A DNA stretch of 64,000 nucleotides from Pseudoclavibacter endophyticus (GTDB lineage Bacteria > Actinomycetota > Actinomycetes > Actinomycetales > Microbacteriaceae), in assembly GCF_008831085.1 (NCBI RefSeq), contig NZ_WBJY01000001.1:1178001-1242000 (forward strand), read 5' to 3'. The position numbers and the translations under genes are program-made. Positions 15,046 to 22,560 of this stretch are shown here, piece by piece. Under the pieces are notes generated by a model. That model saw only the letters and a program-made list of their open reading frames with translations, did not search any database and was not told the DNA's origin. Each line of letters starts with the position of its first letter. The stretch's first letter is position 1.

Positions 15046-16563
15046 GTGGACGTACGAATACTCGACACCTCACTTCGTGACGGCTCGCAGAGTCTCTGGG
15101 CGAGCGGAATACGGTACGGCATGATGCAGGAGGTCGCCGACGACCTCGATCAGGTCGGTTTCGAGTACATCGAGGTGCCGGCGAACCCGATCTTCTTCAA
15201 GAAAATGGTCAGGGACCTGAAGGAGAACCCCTGGGACACCATGCGCATGCTGGCCAGCAAGTTCACTCGGACGCCCACCGCCTGTATGGGCGGGATCGTG
15301 AGAAACCTCAATACGTTCGGCGTGCCGACCCCACCGGTCCTCGGTGAATTGTTCACTCGCCGCATGGCCGAGATCGGCGTGCTCAACCGGGCCCAGGTCA
15401 TGTGCAACACGCTCGATCAGATCGACCGCGAACTGCCTGGCGACGTTCCGAGGCTGCATGAGATGGGCTACGACGTCGCGATCGCGATTTCGTACACCAT
15501 CTCCCCCCGCCACACCGACGAGTACTACGCCGAGAAGACCCGCCTCGCAGCGGCGTTCAAACCGGAGCGGTTGTACCTGAAGGACCAGGGAGGGCTGCTG
15601 ACGCCCGATCGCCTGCGGACGCTCCTGCCCATCATCGTGCGGGAAGCCGGCGACGTTCCGGTCGAGATCCACTCGCACTGCACGACGGGGCTCGCCCCGA
15701 TCGTCTACCTGGAGGCGCTGAAGCTCGGCGTCTCGACGCTCCACTGCGGCATCCCGCCCCTCGCGAACGGCTCCGCGCAGCCGTCGGTGCTCGAGATCGT
15801 CAAGAACGCTCGGCTCGAGGGCCATAACGTGTCAGTCGACGACGAGCGGCTACGCGCCGTCTCCGAGCGGCTCTACACCTTCGCCGACATTGAGGGCATG
15901 CCGATCGGCCGACCGTCGGCATACGACGCCGATCAGTACAACCACCAGATCCCCGGCGGCGTCATCTCCAACCTCCGGTTTCAGCTCGAGGGACTCGGGC
16001 TGCAGGACCGGCTCGACGAGGTGCTGCAGGAGTGCATCGAGATTCGTCGCGAGCTGGGGTACCCGATCATGATCACGCCGTACTCGCAGTACGTCGCGAC
16101 CCAGGCCGCCGTCCACGTCGCGACGGGCGCCAGGTATGAGACGGTGATCGACCCGATCATCCGGATTGCGCAGGGGGCGTTCGGCGAGGACTCGGGCTAT
16201 ACCTGGATGGACCCGAACCTGAAAGATCGGATTCTCTCGCTCCCACGGGCCGCCGAACTCGCTGAACTGCACGAACGGTCGACGTCGGAGATGACGCTCA
16301 AGGAGGCTCGCGTGGCGTACGGCGGACTCCACCTCAGCGACGAGGAGCTGCTCCTGCGCGCGATCTTGCAGAACGAGCACGACGTCGAGCAGATGCACGC
16401 GGCCGGCCCGCCGAAGCGTTACGCGACCTCATCATCGCCGCTCGCCGACCTCATCCGGCGACTCGAATCGTCGTCGAGCGTCCGCTACATCCAGGTCCGC
16501 TCGGGCGACGACACCCTTGTGCTGCAAAGGTCAGCAAGCGGCGCCAACGCGATCGACCGCTGA
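15046..16563 (+). CDS. Biotin-dependent carboxyltransferase subunit (PycB/OadA-like)
   Basis: A 505-residue HMGL-like TIM-barrel carboxyltransferase. Visible catalytic elements are RDGSQ (11-15), the carboxy-lysine site LKDQGGLL with K179, and the metal site HSH (H209, H211) in EIHSHCTTGLA. The C-terminal conserved region follows from PGG. This resembles the carboxyltransferase of pyruvate carboxylase, oxaloacetate decarboxylase and transcarboxylase 5S. The family normally reads RDAHQSLLAT and KDMAGLL, so the acceptor site is divergent and pyruvate cannot be assumed. GTG at 15046 is chosen because AGGAGG ends 5 bases before it; GTG at 15040 overlaps that site. The biotin carrier gene follows. 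Confidence 0.85.
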   Translation: MDVRILDTSLRDGSQSLWASGIRYGMMQEVADDLDQVGFEYIEVPANPIFFKKMVRDLKENPWDTMRMLASKFTRTPTACMGGIVRNLNTFGVPTPPVLGELFTRRMAEIGVLNRAQVMCNTLDQIDRELPGDVPRLHEMGYDVAIAISYTISPRHTDEYYAEKTRLAAAFKPERLYLKDQGGLLTPDRLRTLLPIIVREAGDVPVEIHSHCTTGLAPIVYLEALKLGVSTLHCGIPPLANGSAQPSVLEIVKNARLEGHNVSVDDERLRAVSERLYTFADIEGMPIGRPSAYDADQYNHQIPGGVISNLRFQLEGLGLQDRLDEVLQECIEIRRELGYPIMITPYSQYVATQAAVHVATGARYETVIDPIIRIAQGAFGEDSGYTWMDPNLKDRILSLPRAAELAELHERSTSEMTLKEARVAYGGLHLSDEELLLRAILQNEHDVEQMHAAGPPKRYATSSSPLADLIRRLESSSSVRYIQVRSGDDTLVLQRSASGANAIDR

Positions 16564-16599
16564 GCGGAACGACCGCCATGAGAAGAAGGAAGTGACCGG

Positions 16600-17145
16600 A
16601 TGACCGGCAAACTGGCGTCGTTCCTCAGCGACGACGACATGAAGTACCTGACGACGCTGATCGACAGTCTGGAGCGTTCCGGCGTCGACTTCTTCGAGCT
16701 CAAGGTCGATGGGCTCCAGGTGACGCTCGGGAAGGGCGAGCCGCCCTCGGCGCCGCAGCCCGCGATCACGGGACCCGCTGCGCAGCCGGTTGTCGCCCAG
16801 GCGGCACCCGCCGACGCGGCGCCTGCCGTCGCGTCCAGGGCAGCGAGCGCGCCCCGGCAGGAGGCACCAACACCGGCTGCCGCCGAGAGCCCGGCCGGAG
16901 TGGAGATCGTCGCGCCGCTCATGGGCGTGTTCTATGCCCAGGCGGAGCCCGGAGCGCCCGCCTTCGTCACCGTCGGGTCGCGTGTCACGAGCGACACGAC
17001 CGTCGGCCTCGTGGAGGTCATGAAGACGTTCGCCCCTGTCCCGGCGGGCGTTGAGGGCACAATCGTCGAGGTGTGCGTGCAGGACTCGGAGCTCGTCGAG
17101 TTCGGCCAGCGGCTCTTCGTCGTGCGCCTCGACGGAGGTGAGTGA
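16600..17145 (+). CDS. Biotin carboxyl carrier protein
   Basis: A 181-residue carrier. An N-terminal helical region (1-48) with DDDMKYLTTLIDSLERSGVD is followed by an Ala/Pro linker (50-98). The biotinyl domain follows (100-178), with APLMGVFYA and the biotin-accepting K142 in LVEVMKTF. The consensus is EAMKM; the Ala to Val and Met to Thr changes are uncommon. The layout matches AccB and not the fused pyruvate carboxylase form. The start is preceded by AAGGAAG. Its stop overlaps the GTG of the biotin carboxylase gene by 4 bases, so the two are translationally coupled. Confidence 0.88.
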   Translation: MTGKLASFLSDDDMKYLTTLIDSLERSGVDFFELKVDGLQVTLGKGEPPSAPQPAITGPAAQPVVAQAAPADAAPAVASRAASAPRQEAPTPAAAESPAGVEIVAPLMGVFYAQAEPGAPAFVTVGSRVTSDTTVGLVEVMKTFAPVPAGVEGTIVEVCVQDSELVEFGQRLFVVRLDGGE

Positions 17146-18530
17146 CCCGCATGGCGATCTCGCGAGTGCTCATCGCGAATCGTGGTGAGATCGCGGTCCG
17201 CGTGATCCGGGCATGCCAGGAGCTGGGCATCGAGACCGTCGCCGTGGTGTCGGAGGCCGACCGCGAGAGCCTGGCGGCCACCCTCGCCGATCGAACGATC
17301 GCGATCGGCCCGGCGCCACCGTCCGAAAGCTATCTCCGGGTGCCGACGATCGTCACGGCCGCCGTCGCCACGGGCGCCGATGCGATCCACCCCGGGTACG
17401 GCTTTCTCGCCGAGAACCCCGAGCTCGCGGACGCTTGTCGGGAGGCTGGCGTCACGCTGGTCGGGCCGACGGCGGAGCACATGCGGCTGATGGGCGACAA
17501 GCTCACGGCAAGGCGGCTCGCCCGCGATGCCGGGGTGCCCGTGCTCGCCGGCTCCGAGAAGATCGCCACGGCGAGCGAGGCGGCCGAGATCGCTGATCGG
17601 GTCGGGCTCCCCGTCATGATGAAGGCGTCGGCCGGTGGCGGCGGTCGCGGCATGAAGATCGTCCGGGAACGCGACCACCTGGCCGACGCTTTCACGGCCG
17701 CGTCGGCGGAAGCTCGGTCGGCCTTCGGTGACTCCACCCTCTACGTCGAGCGCTACATCTCGAACGCTCGGCATATCGAGGTGCAAGTCGTCGGCGACAG
17801 CCACGGCAATGTCGTGCACCTCGGCGACCGTGACTGCTCTGTGCAACGCCGGCACCAGAAGGTGATCGAGGAGGCCCCCGCGTTCCGGGTCCCGGAGGAG
17901 GTCCGCGCGAGCATGCGCGACTCGGCAGTGCTCCTCGCCGGCAACATCGGCTACGTCGGCGCCGGCACCGTCGAGTTCATCTACGACGAGGACGCGAAAC
18001 AGTACTTCTTCCTCGAGATGAACACGCGGATCCAAGTTGAGCATCCGATCAGTGAGATGATCACCGGGATCGATCTCATCCAGGAGCAATTCCGCGTCGC
18101 CGACGGCCTGGAGCTGAGCTTCGCGCAGAACGAGGTGGTCTTCCGGGGCCACGCGATCGAGTGCCGCGTGACCGCCGAAATCCCCGAGCAGGACTTCCGG
18201 CCGAACGCCGGCGAAATCGACGTCTGGAGGCCGCCTGCCGGACCGAACATCCGCGTCGACACCCACTGCTTCGAGGGGTACGTGGTCCCCATCTACTACG
18301 ACTCGCTCCTGGCGAAGCTGATCGTGTATGCGCCGGACCGTGCTCGAGCAATTACGCGCATGGTGAGCGCCCTTCAACGCTTTCAGGTGCAAGGAATCGA
18401 AACAAGCATCCCATTCCTCCATTACGTCATGGGCAGTGATCAATTCGGGGTGGGTGCCGTGAACACCGGCCTTGTCGAGGAATTACTGCCGAATTTCATC
18501 GCACCGGAGCGGGCGACGCTCGCGTCATAA
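17142..18530 (+). CDS. Biotin carboxylase subunit
   Basis: A 462-residue ATP-grasp enzyme that carboxylates the biotin carrier using bicarbonate and ATP. It opens with VLIANRGEIAVRVIRAC. The ATP loop is KASAGGGGRGMK, followed by ERDCSVQRRHQK-type motif (GDRDCSVQRRHQKV), EMNTRIQVEHPI and the C-terminal domain after GHAIECRV. Length is typical of stand-alone AccC. The GTG at 17142 overlaps the carrier stop; an ATG at 17151 is a possible alternative. It is the last gene before the hairpin terminator at 18596. With the two preceding genes it makes a complete dedicated carboxylase. Confidence 0.92.
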   Translation: MTRMAISRVLIANRGEIAVRVIRACQELGIETVAVVSEADRESLAATLADRTIAIGPAPPSESYLRVPTIVTAAVATGADAIHPGYGFLAENPELADACREAGVTLVGPTAEHMRLMGDKLTARRLARDAGVPVLAGSEKIATASEAAEIADRVGLPVMMKASAGGGGRGMKIVRERDHLADAFTAASAEARSAFGDSTLYVERYISNARHIEVQVVGDSHGNVVHLGDRDCSVQRRHQKVIEEAPAFRVPEEVRASMRDSAVLLAGNIGYVGAGTVEFIYDEDAKQYFFLEMNTRIQVEHPISEMITGIDLIQEQFRVADGLELSFAQNEVVFRGHAIECRVTAEIPEQDFRPNAGEIDVWRPPAGPNIRVDTHCFEGYVVPIYYDSLLAKLIVYAPDRARAITRMVSALQRFQVQGIETSIPFLHYVMGSDQFGVGAVNTGLVEELLPNFIAPERATLAS

Positions 18531-18595
18531 TTCCTGGACGGCGCGCGGCACGAACGCGCCGTCCGGCGCGATGCGATGCGCGCGGGCAGTGGCGC

Positions 18596-18634
18596 AGGCG
18601 CGGGGCGGCAGACGAGGTCTGCCGCCCCGCGCCT
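18596..18634. terminator. Perfect 18-bp hairpin terminator
   Basis: Arms 18596-18613 and 18617-18634 are perfectly complementary over 18 bases, with a 3-base GAG loop. There is only a short pyrimidine stretch after it (CTCCACGTTT). It separates the carboxylase operon from the peptide-type ABC importer. Confidence 0.7.
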
Positions 18635-18686
18635 CTCCACGTTTACGGGGCGCGCACGGTATGGCCTGGCGTTGTCCGACAGGGCA

Positions 18687-18701
18687 TTCCATCGGACGGA
18701 A
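18687..18701. promoter_or_regulatory. TTCCA-N5-CGGAA inverted repeat, candidate operator
   Basis: A 15-base dyad TTCC-N7-GGAA lying 100 bases before the first gene of the peptide-type importer. Its spacing matches the perfect dyad at 2936. It is a possible target of one of the IclR regulators. Confidence 0.3.
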
Positions 18702-18800
18702 GTCCTCGTTGATGCGCCCCCGGGGCGTCAGAATACTGATGCCCGCACGCAGAGCCGCGTGTCGATCGGTCCATCCAAGTCGGCCGAAGGAAGGAAACCC

Positions 18801-19868
18801 GTGAAGGCTTTTCTCTTCTACGTGGGAAATTTGCTGCTCTCATCCATTGTGCTGTTACTCGTGGTGATCACGATTCTGTTTCTGCTGCTGGAAATCGCCC
18901 CTGGCGATCCGGTGCAGACGCTCGTAGGTGATACCCCCGTCTCGCCAGCGTTCCGTGAGCAGATCACCGCCTCGTTCGGCCTGGACCGTCCGATCTGGGA
19001 ACGCTATTTCGTGTACGTGGGCAATGTGTTCACCGGCAACCTCGGCGTCTCCTTCGGAACGCACGCCACGCCGGTGAGCGACCTCATCGGCGACCGCATC
19101 TGGAACACCGTCGCGCTCGCCGTGCCCTCGATCATCCTCTCGACGATCGGCTCGATCTTCCTCGGCGTCGTCGCGGCTCGCACGCGCCGGCCGTGGCTCG
19201 ACAAGCTGGTGTCCGGCGGCTCGGTCGCGTTCTTCTCCATCCCGAACTTCTGGCTCGGCCTCATGCTCATCGTGCTGTTCGCGATGACGCTCGGGTGGCT
19301 GCCGGTGCAGGGCATGGGCCCGTACGGCCAGGAGGGCATCTACCCGGCGTACCTCGTGCTGCCGCTCATCACGATGGCCACCAGCGAACTCGCGTACAAG
19401 ACCCGCATCATGCGGTCGTCGATGATCGAGTCGCTGGGGCAGGACTACATCGACACGGCGCGATCGAAGGGACTGTCCATGCGCCGAGTCATCTGGAACC
19501 ACGCGTTCCCGAACGCCCTCCTGCCCATGGTCACCGTCATCGGCTACAGCCTTGGCTACATTCTCGCCGGATCGGTGCTCGTCGAGCAGGTGTTTGGCTG
19601 GCCGGGCATGGGTTTGCTGTTCCTCAACGCGGTGCACCGCCAGGACAACTTCGTCGTGCTCGGCGTCGTGATCGTGCTTACCGTCACGATCCTGGCCGTG
19701 AACATCGTCACCGACATCTTCTACGGCATTGTCGACCCGCGCCTCCGAGCCCGATTCCGCATGGGCGGCGGCGCCCCGACGAAGCGCGGCGGCATGGGCG
19801 GCGACACGCCGGACGGGTCCGCCGAGAGCAACCTCCTCTCGACAACGAAGATCGGAACATCAGCATGA
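18801..19868 (+). CDS. Peptide/nickel-type ABC permease (DppB-like)
   Basis: A 355-residue membrane subunit. It opens with a hydrophobic helix containing LLLEIAPGDPV, as usual in DppB/OppB, then SFGLDRPIWERYFVYV and FTGNLGVSF. Further helices follow, and the coupling loop DYIDTARSKGLSMRRVIWNHAFPNALLP. A C-terminal tail of about 40 residues rich in Gly and Arg is longer than usual. The GTG at 18801 follows GAAGGAAGG; in-frame starts further upstream run through the intergenic hairpin region and are rejected. It overlaps the next permease by 4 bases. Confidence 0.9.
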   Translation: MKAFLFYVGNLLLSSIVLLLVVITILFLLLEIAPGDPVQTLVGDTPVSPAFREQITASFGLDRPIWERYFVYVGNVFTGNLGVSFGTHATPVSDLIGDRIWNTVALAVPSIILSTIGSIFLGVVAARTRRPWLDKLVSGGSVAFFSIPNFWLGLMLIVLFAMTLGWLPVQGMGPYGQEGIYPAYLVLPLITMATSELAYKTRIMRSSMIESLGQDYIDTARSKGLSMRRVIWNHAFPNALLPMVTVIGYSLGYILAGSVLVEQVFGWPGMGLLFLNAVHRQDNFVVLGVVIVLTVTILAVNIVTDIFYGIVDPRLRARFRMGGGAPTKRGGMGGDTPDGSAESNLLSTTKIGTSA

Positions 19869-20800
19869 CGGTGCAGGAACGTCAGACGAAACGCGACAAG
19901 AAGCGGGCCTCACAGGCCGACGCGACCGGCACGGTGCCTCTGCCGGTCGTGCGCCCCAAAGGACGCCGAGACACCACGACTCGCGTCTTCCTCGGCATGC
20001 CCACCGCACGGATCTTCATCCCGCTGCTGCTGCTGATGATCGCGGTGACGTTCATCGGCCCGCTGCTCTATCCGGGCGATCCCGAGGCGACCGCCTACCC
20101 GACCCTGCTGCCCCCCGGCAGCGATGGCCTCCTGTTCGGAAGCGACAACCTGGGCAGGGACTACCTCGCCCGTGTACTCCAGGGCGGGAGCGTCTCCCTG
20201 CTCGTCGGCGTCGGCGTCGCGCTCCTCTGCTTGACGGTTGCGCTCATCGTCGGAGGTCTTGCGGGGTACTTCGGCGGATGGGTCGACATGATGCTCGTCA
20301 AGATCTCCGAGTTCTTCCAGGTCATCCCCGGCATCGTGCTTGCCCTCGTCGCGGCGGCGATCCTCGGTGCGAACATGTGGCTGATCGTCATCATCCTGTC
20401 GATCACCATGTGGCCGTCCGTCGCGAGGATCGTCCGCTCAGAGGCCATGCGCATCCGCCAGCTCGGTTACGTCGAATCGCAGCGCGCGGCCGGCTTCAGC
20501 GCCGTTCGCATCATCTGGTCGGACGTGCTGCCGAACGCGATGCCGCCGATCCTCGTTGCGACCACCATGACCGTGGCGCGGGCGATTCTGGCCGAGTCAG
20601 CCCTGTCGTTCCTCGGCATCGGCGACGCCAACAACCCCAGTTGGGGCGCGCTGCTGAACCAGGCGCAGGCTCACATGCAGACGGGCTGGTGGCTCGCGCT
20701 GCTGCCCGGCCTGTGCATCTTCATCGTCGTGCTTGCCATCAACCTGCTCGGTGACGCCCTCAATGACGCGCTCAACCCAATGCTCGGGAGGGTCAAGTGA
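19865..20800 (+). CDS. Peptide/nickel-type ABC permease (DppC-like)
   Basis: A 311-residue permease. A charged N-terminus of about 45 residues is followed by a first helix, a GSDNLGRDYLARVLQGG motif typical of DppC/OppC, and several helices. The coupling loop is RQLGYVESQRAAGFSAVRIIWSDVLPN, and LAESALSFLGIGDANNPSWG near the end is characteristic. ATGA overlap joins it to the DppB-like gene upstream and GTGA overlap to the ATPase downstream. It forms the translocation channel with the DppB-like subunit. Confidence 0.92.
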   Translation: MTVQERQTKRDKKRASQADATGTVPLPVVRPKGRRDTTTRVFLGMPTARIFIPLLLLMIAVTFIGPLLYPGDPEATAYPTLLPPGSDGLLFGSDNLGRDYLARVLQGGSVSLLVGVGVALLCLTVALIVGGLAGYFGGWVDMMLVKISEFFQVIPGIVLALVAAAILGANMWLIVIILSITMWPSVARIVRSEAMRIRQLGYVESQRAAGFSAVRIIWSDVLPNAMPPILVATTMTVARAILAESALSFLGIGDANNPSWGALLNQAQAHMQTGWWLALLPGLCIFIVVLAINLLGDALNDALNPMLGRVK

Positions 20801-21744
20801 ACACGAACGCTACGCTCGAGAACTCACCGACCGGTGCAGGTGCCGGGGGCGCGGGAGATGCGCCCCTCGTGGAGGCGCAGAACCTGCGCGTCTGGCTTCC
20901 GACCGGGCGGCGCGATGGAATTCAGGCGGTGCGCAACGTCTCGCTGCGCGTCGCGGCGGGAGAGCGGGTCGGCATCGTTGGCGAGTCCGGATCGGGGAAA
21001 TCGGTCACGGGCAGGGCGCTTTCGGGGCTCCTGCCGACCAACCCGCGCGTGCGTGTGGAAGGGTCGATCCGCTTCCGGGACGGCGAGGAGATGGTCGGCG
21101 CCTCTGCCAAGGACTGGAACGACGTTCGTTCTCGCCGCGTCGGCATGATCTTCCAGGACCCGCTTACATTCCTCAACCCGGTCATGAGGATCGGGAGACA
21201 GGTCGCGGAGTCGATCGATCCGAGGCGCGTCGATCTCCCGGTTCGCGATGAAGTCCTTCGCGTCCTCGAGACGGTCGGGCTCACCGACGTCGAGACCCTC
21301 GTCGACCGATACCCGCACGAACTCAGCGGTGGCATGCGCCAACGCGTGCTGATCGCCATCGCGATCGCGAAACGGCCCGACCTGCTCATCGCCGACGAGC
21401 CGACGACGGCGCTCGACGCGACCGTGCAGCGGCGCGTGCTGGCGACGCTCGACGATGCGGTCTCGCGACTTGGCACCTCGCTCGTGCTGATCTCGCACGA
21501 CCTCGCGGTCGTCGGATCGATGACCGACCGCATCTCCGTCATGTACTCGGGGCGCATCGTCGAATCCGGGACCACGAACGAGGTGCTGACGGCACCGAAG
21601 CATCCCTATACGCAGGCGTTGCTGCGCAGCGTACGCAGCCTCACCGACCCGGACACTGAACTCTGGTCGATTCCGCCGTCGCTGCGGCGCGAGATCGACG
21701 AGCACGTCGCCCTCGAGGCGAAGGAGGACGAATATGAGGCTTGA
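20797..21744 (+). CDS. Peptide-type ABC transporter ATPase (DppD-like, short)
   Basis: A 315-residue ATPase. Walker A is GESGSGKSV, the Q-loop is IFQDPLTFLNP, the signature LSGGMRQR, and Walker B LLIADEPTTALD. Regulatory text SGTTNEVLTAPKHPYTQALL marks the peptide-transporter class. It ends with a Glu-rich tail and lacks the Cys-rich oligopeptide-transporter C-terminal extension seen in the second importer's ATPase at 51175. GTGA overlap with the upstream permease; it overlaps the next ATPase by 11 bases. Confidence 0.9.
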   Translation: MNTNATLENSPTGAGAGGAGDAPLVEAQNLRVWLPTGRRDGIQAVRNVSLRVAAGERVGIVGESGSGKSVTGRALSGLLPTNPRVRVEGSIRFRDGEEMVGASAKDWNDVRSRRVGMIFQDPLTFLNPVMRIGRQVAESIDPRRVDLPVRDEVLRVLETVGLTDVETLVDRYPHELSGGMRQRVLIAIAIAKRPDLLIADEPTTALDATVQRRVLATLDDAVSRLGTSLVLISHDLAVVGSMTDRISVMYSGRIVESGTTNEVLTAPKHPYTQALLRSVRSLTDPDTELWSIPPSLRREIDEHVALEAKEDEYEA

Positions 21745-22519
21745 AGCGATCTCAGCCACCAAGACGTTCCGCGGGCGGCGCGGCGCGGCGCCTGTCAATG
21801 CCGTCAACGCGGCCTCGATCGTCGCCGAACCGGGGCGCTTCATCGCCATCGTCGGCGAGAGCGGCTCCGGCAAGAGCACGCTCGCCCGCATGCTGCTCGG
21901 TCTCATTCCGGTGACTGAGGGACACATCGAGCTCGACGGCGTGCCGATCGCCACGATGAACCGTTCCCAGCGCCAGCACTTTCGCACCAGCGTGCAGGCG
22001 GTGCTGCAGGACCCCGCCGGCTCGCTCAATCCGCGAAAGACCGTTGGGCGGGCCATCGGCGAGATCATCCAACTGCACCGCATGGCCTCGACCAGGGCGG
22101 AGGTGCGCGAGAAGATCGAAGAAGTTCTGGAACTCGTGCGGCTGACGCCGGCAAGTGCATACCTCGACCGCTACCCGAGCGAGCTCTCGGGAGGGCAGCG
22201 GCAACGCGTGCTGATCGCCCGTGCGATCGCGCTCGACCCGCGCATCATCGTGGCCGACGAGTGCGTGTCGGCGCTCGACGCGTCCGTGAAGGCGGGCGTA
22301 TTGCGCCTGCTTCGCGGACTCACCGAGCGCATCGGCGTCGGATACGTCTTCATCACCCACGACTTGCCCGTCGTGAAGAAGGTCGCCGACGAGGTGCACG
22401 TCATGCGCCACGGCGAGATCGTCGAATCGGGCACGACGGAGCAGATCTTCAACGCCCCCGCGCATCCCTACACCAAGAGCCTGCTCGAATCGGAGCTCAC
22501 GCTCGACGCCATCGCCTGA
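21734..22519 (+). CDS. Peptide-type ABC transporter ATPase (DppF-like, short)
   Basis: A 261-residue ATPase. Walker A is GESGSGKST, the Q-loop LQDPAGSLNPR, the signature LSGGQRQR and Walker B IIVADECVSALDAS, in which Cys replaces the usual Pro of DEP. The end is SGTTEQIFNAPAHPYTKSLL. Like its partner it lacks the C-terminal Cys-rich region. The start codon lies inside the preceding gene (11-base overlap), implying coupled translation. It pairs with the preceding ATPase as the heterodimer driving the importer. Confidence 0.9.
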   Translation: MRLEAISATKTFRGRRGAAPVNAVNAASIVAEPGRFIAIVGESGSGKSTLARMLLGLIPVTEGHIELDGVPIATMNRSQRQHFRTSVQAVLQDPAGSLNPRKTVGRAIGEIIQLHRMASTRAEVREKIEEVLELVRLTPASAYLDRYPSELSGGQRQRVLIARAIALDPRIIVADECVSALDASVKAGVLRLLRGLTERIGVGYVFITHDLPVVKKVADEVHVMRHGEIVESGTTEQIFNAPAHPYTKSLLESELTLDAIA

Positions 22520-22552
22520 TCGACGCGGCCCGCCCGACGACCCCGAAAGGTA

Positions 22553-22560
22553 CCCCCCCC
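22553..22560 (+). repeat. Tract of eight C between ribosome site and GTG start
   Basis: Eight consecutive C lie between GAAAGG (22545-22550) and the GTG start at 22561. Length changes by slippage would alter the spacing to the ribosome site. No evidence of variation can be seen in one sequence. Confidence 0.6.

Noticed and set aside
18576..18800. Upstream extension of the DppB-like permease
   Set aside because: The frame is open, but it contains the perfect hairpin terminator and the GTG at 18801 has a good ribosome site.
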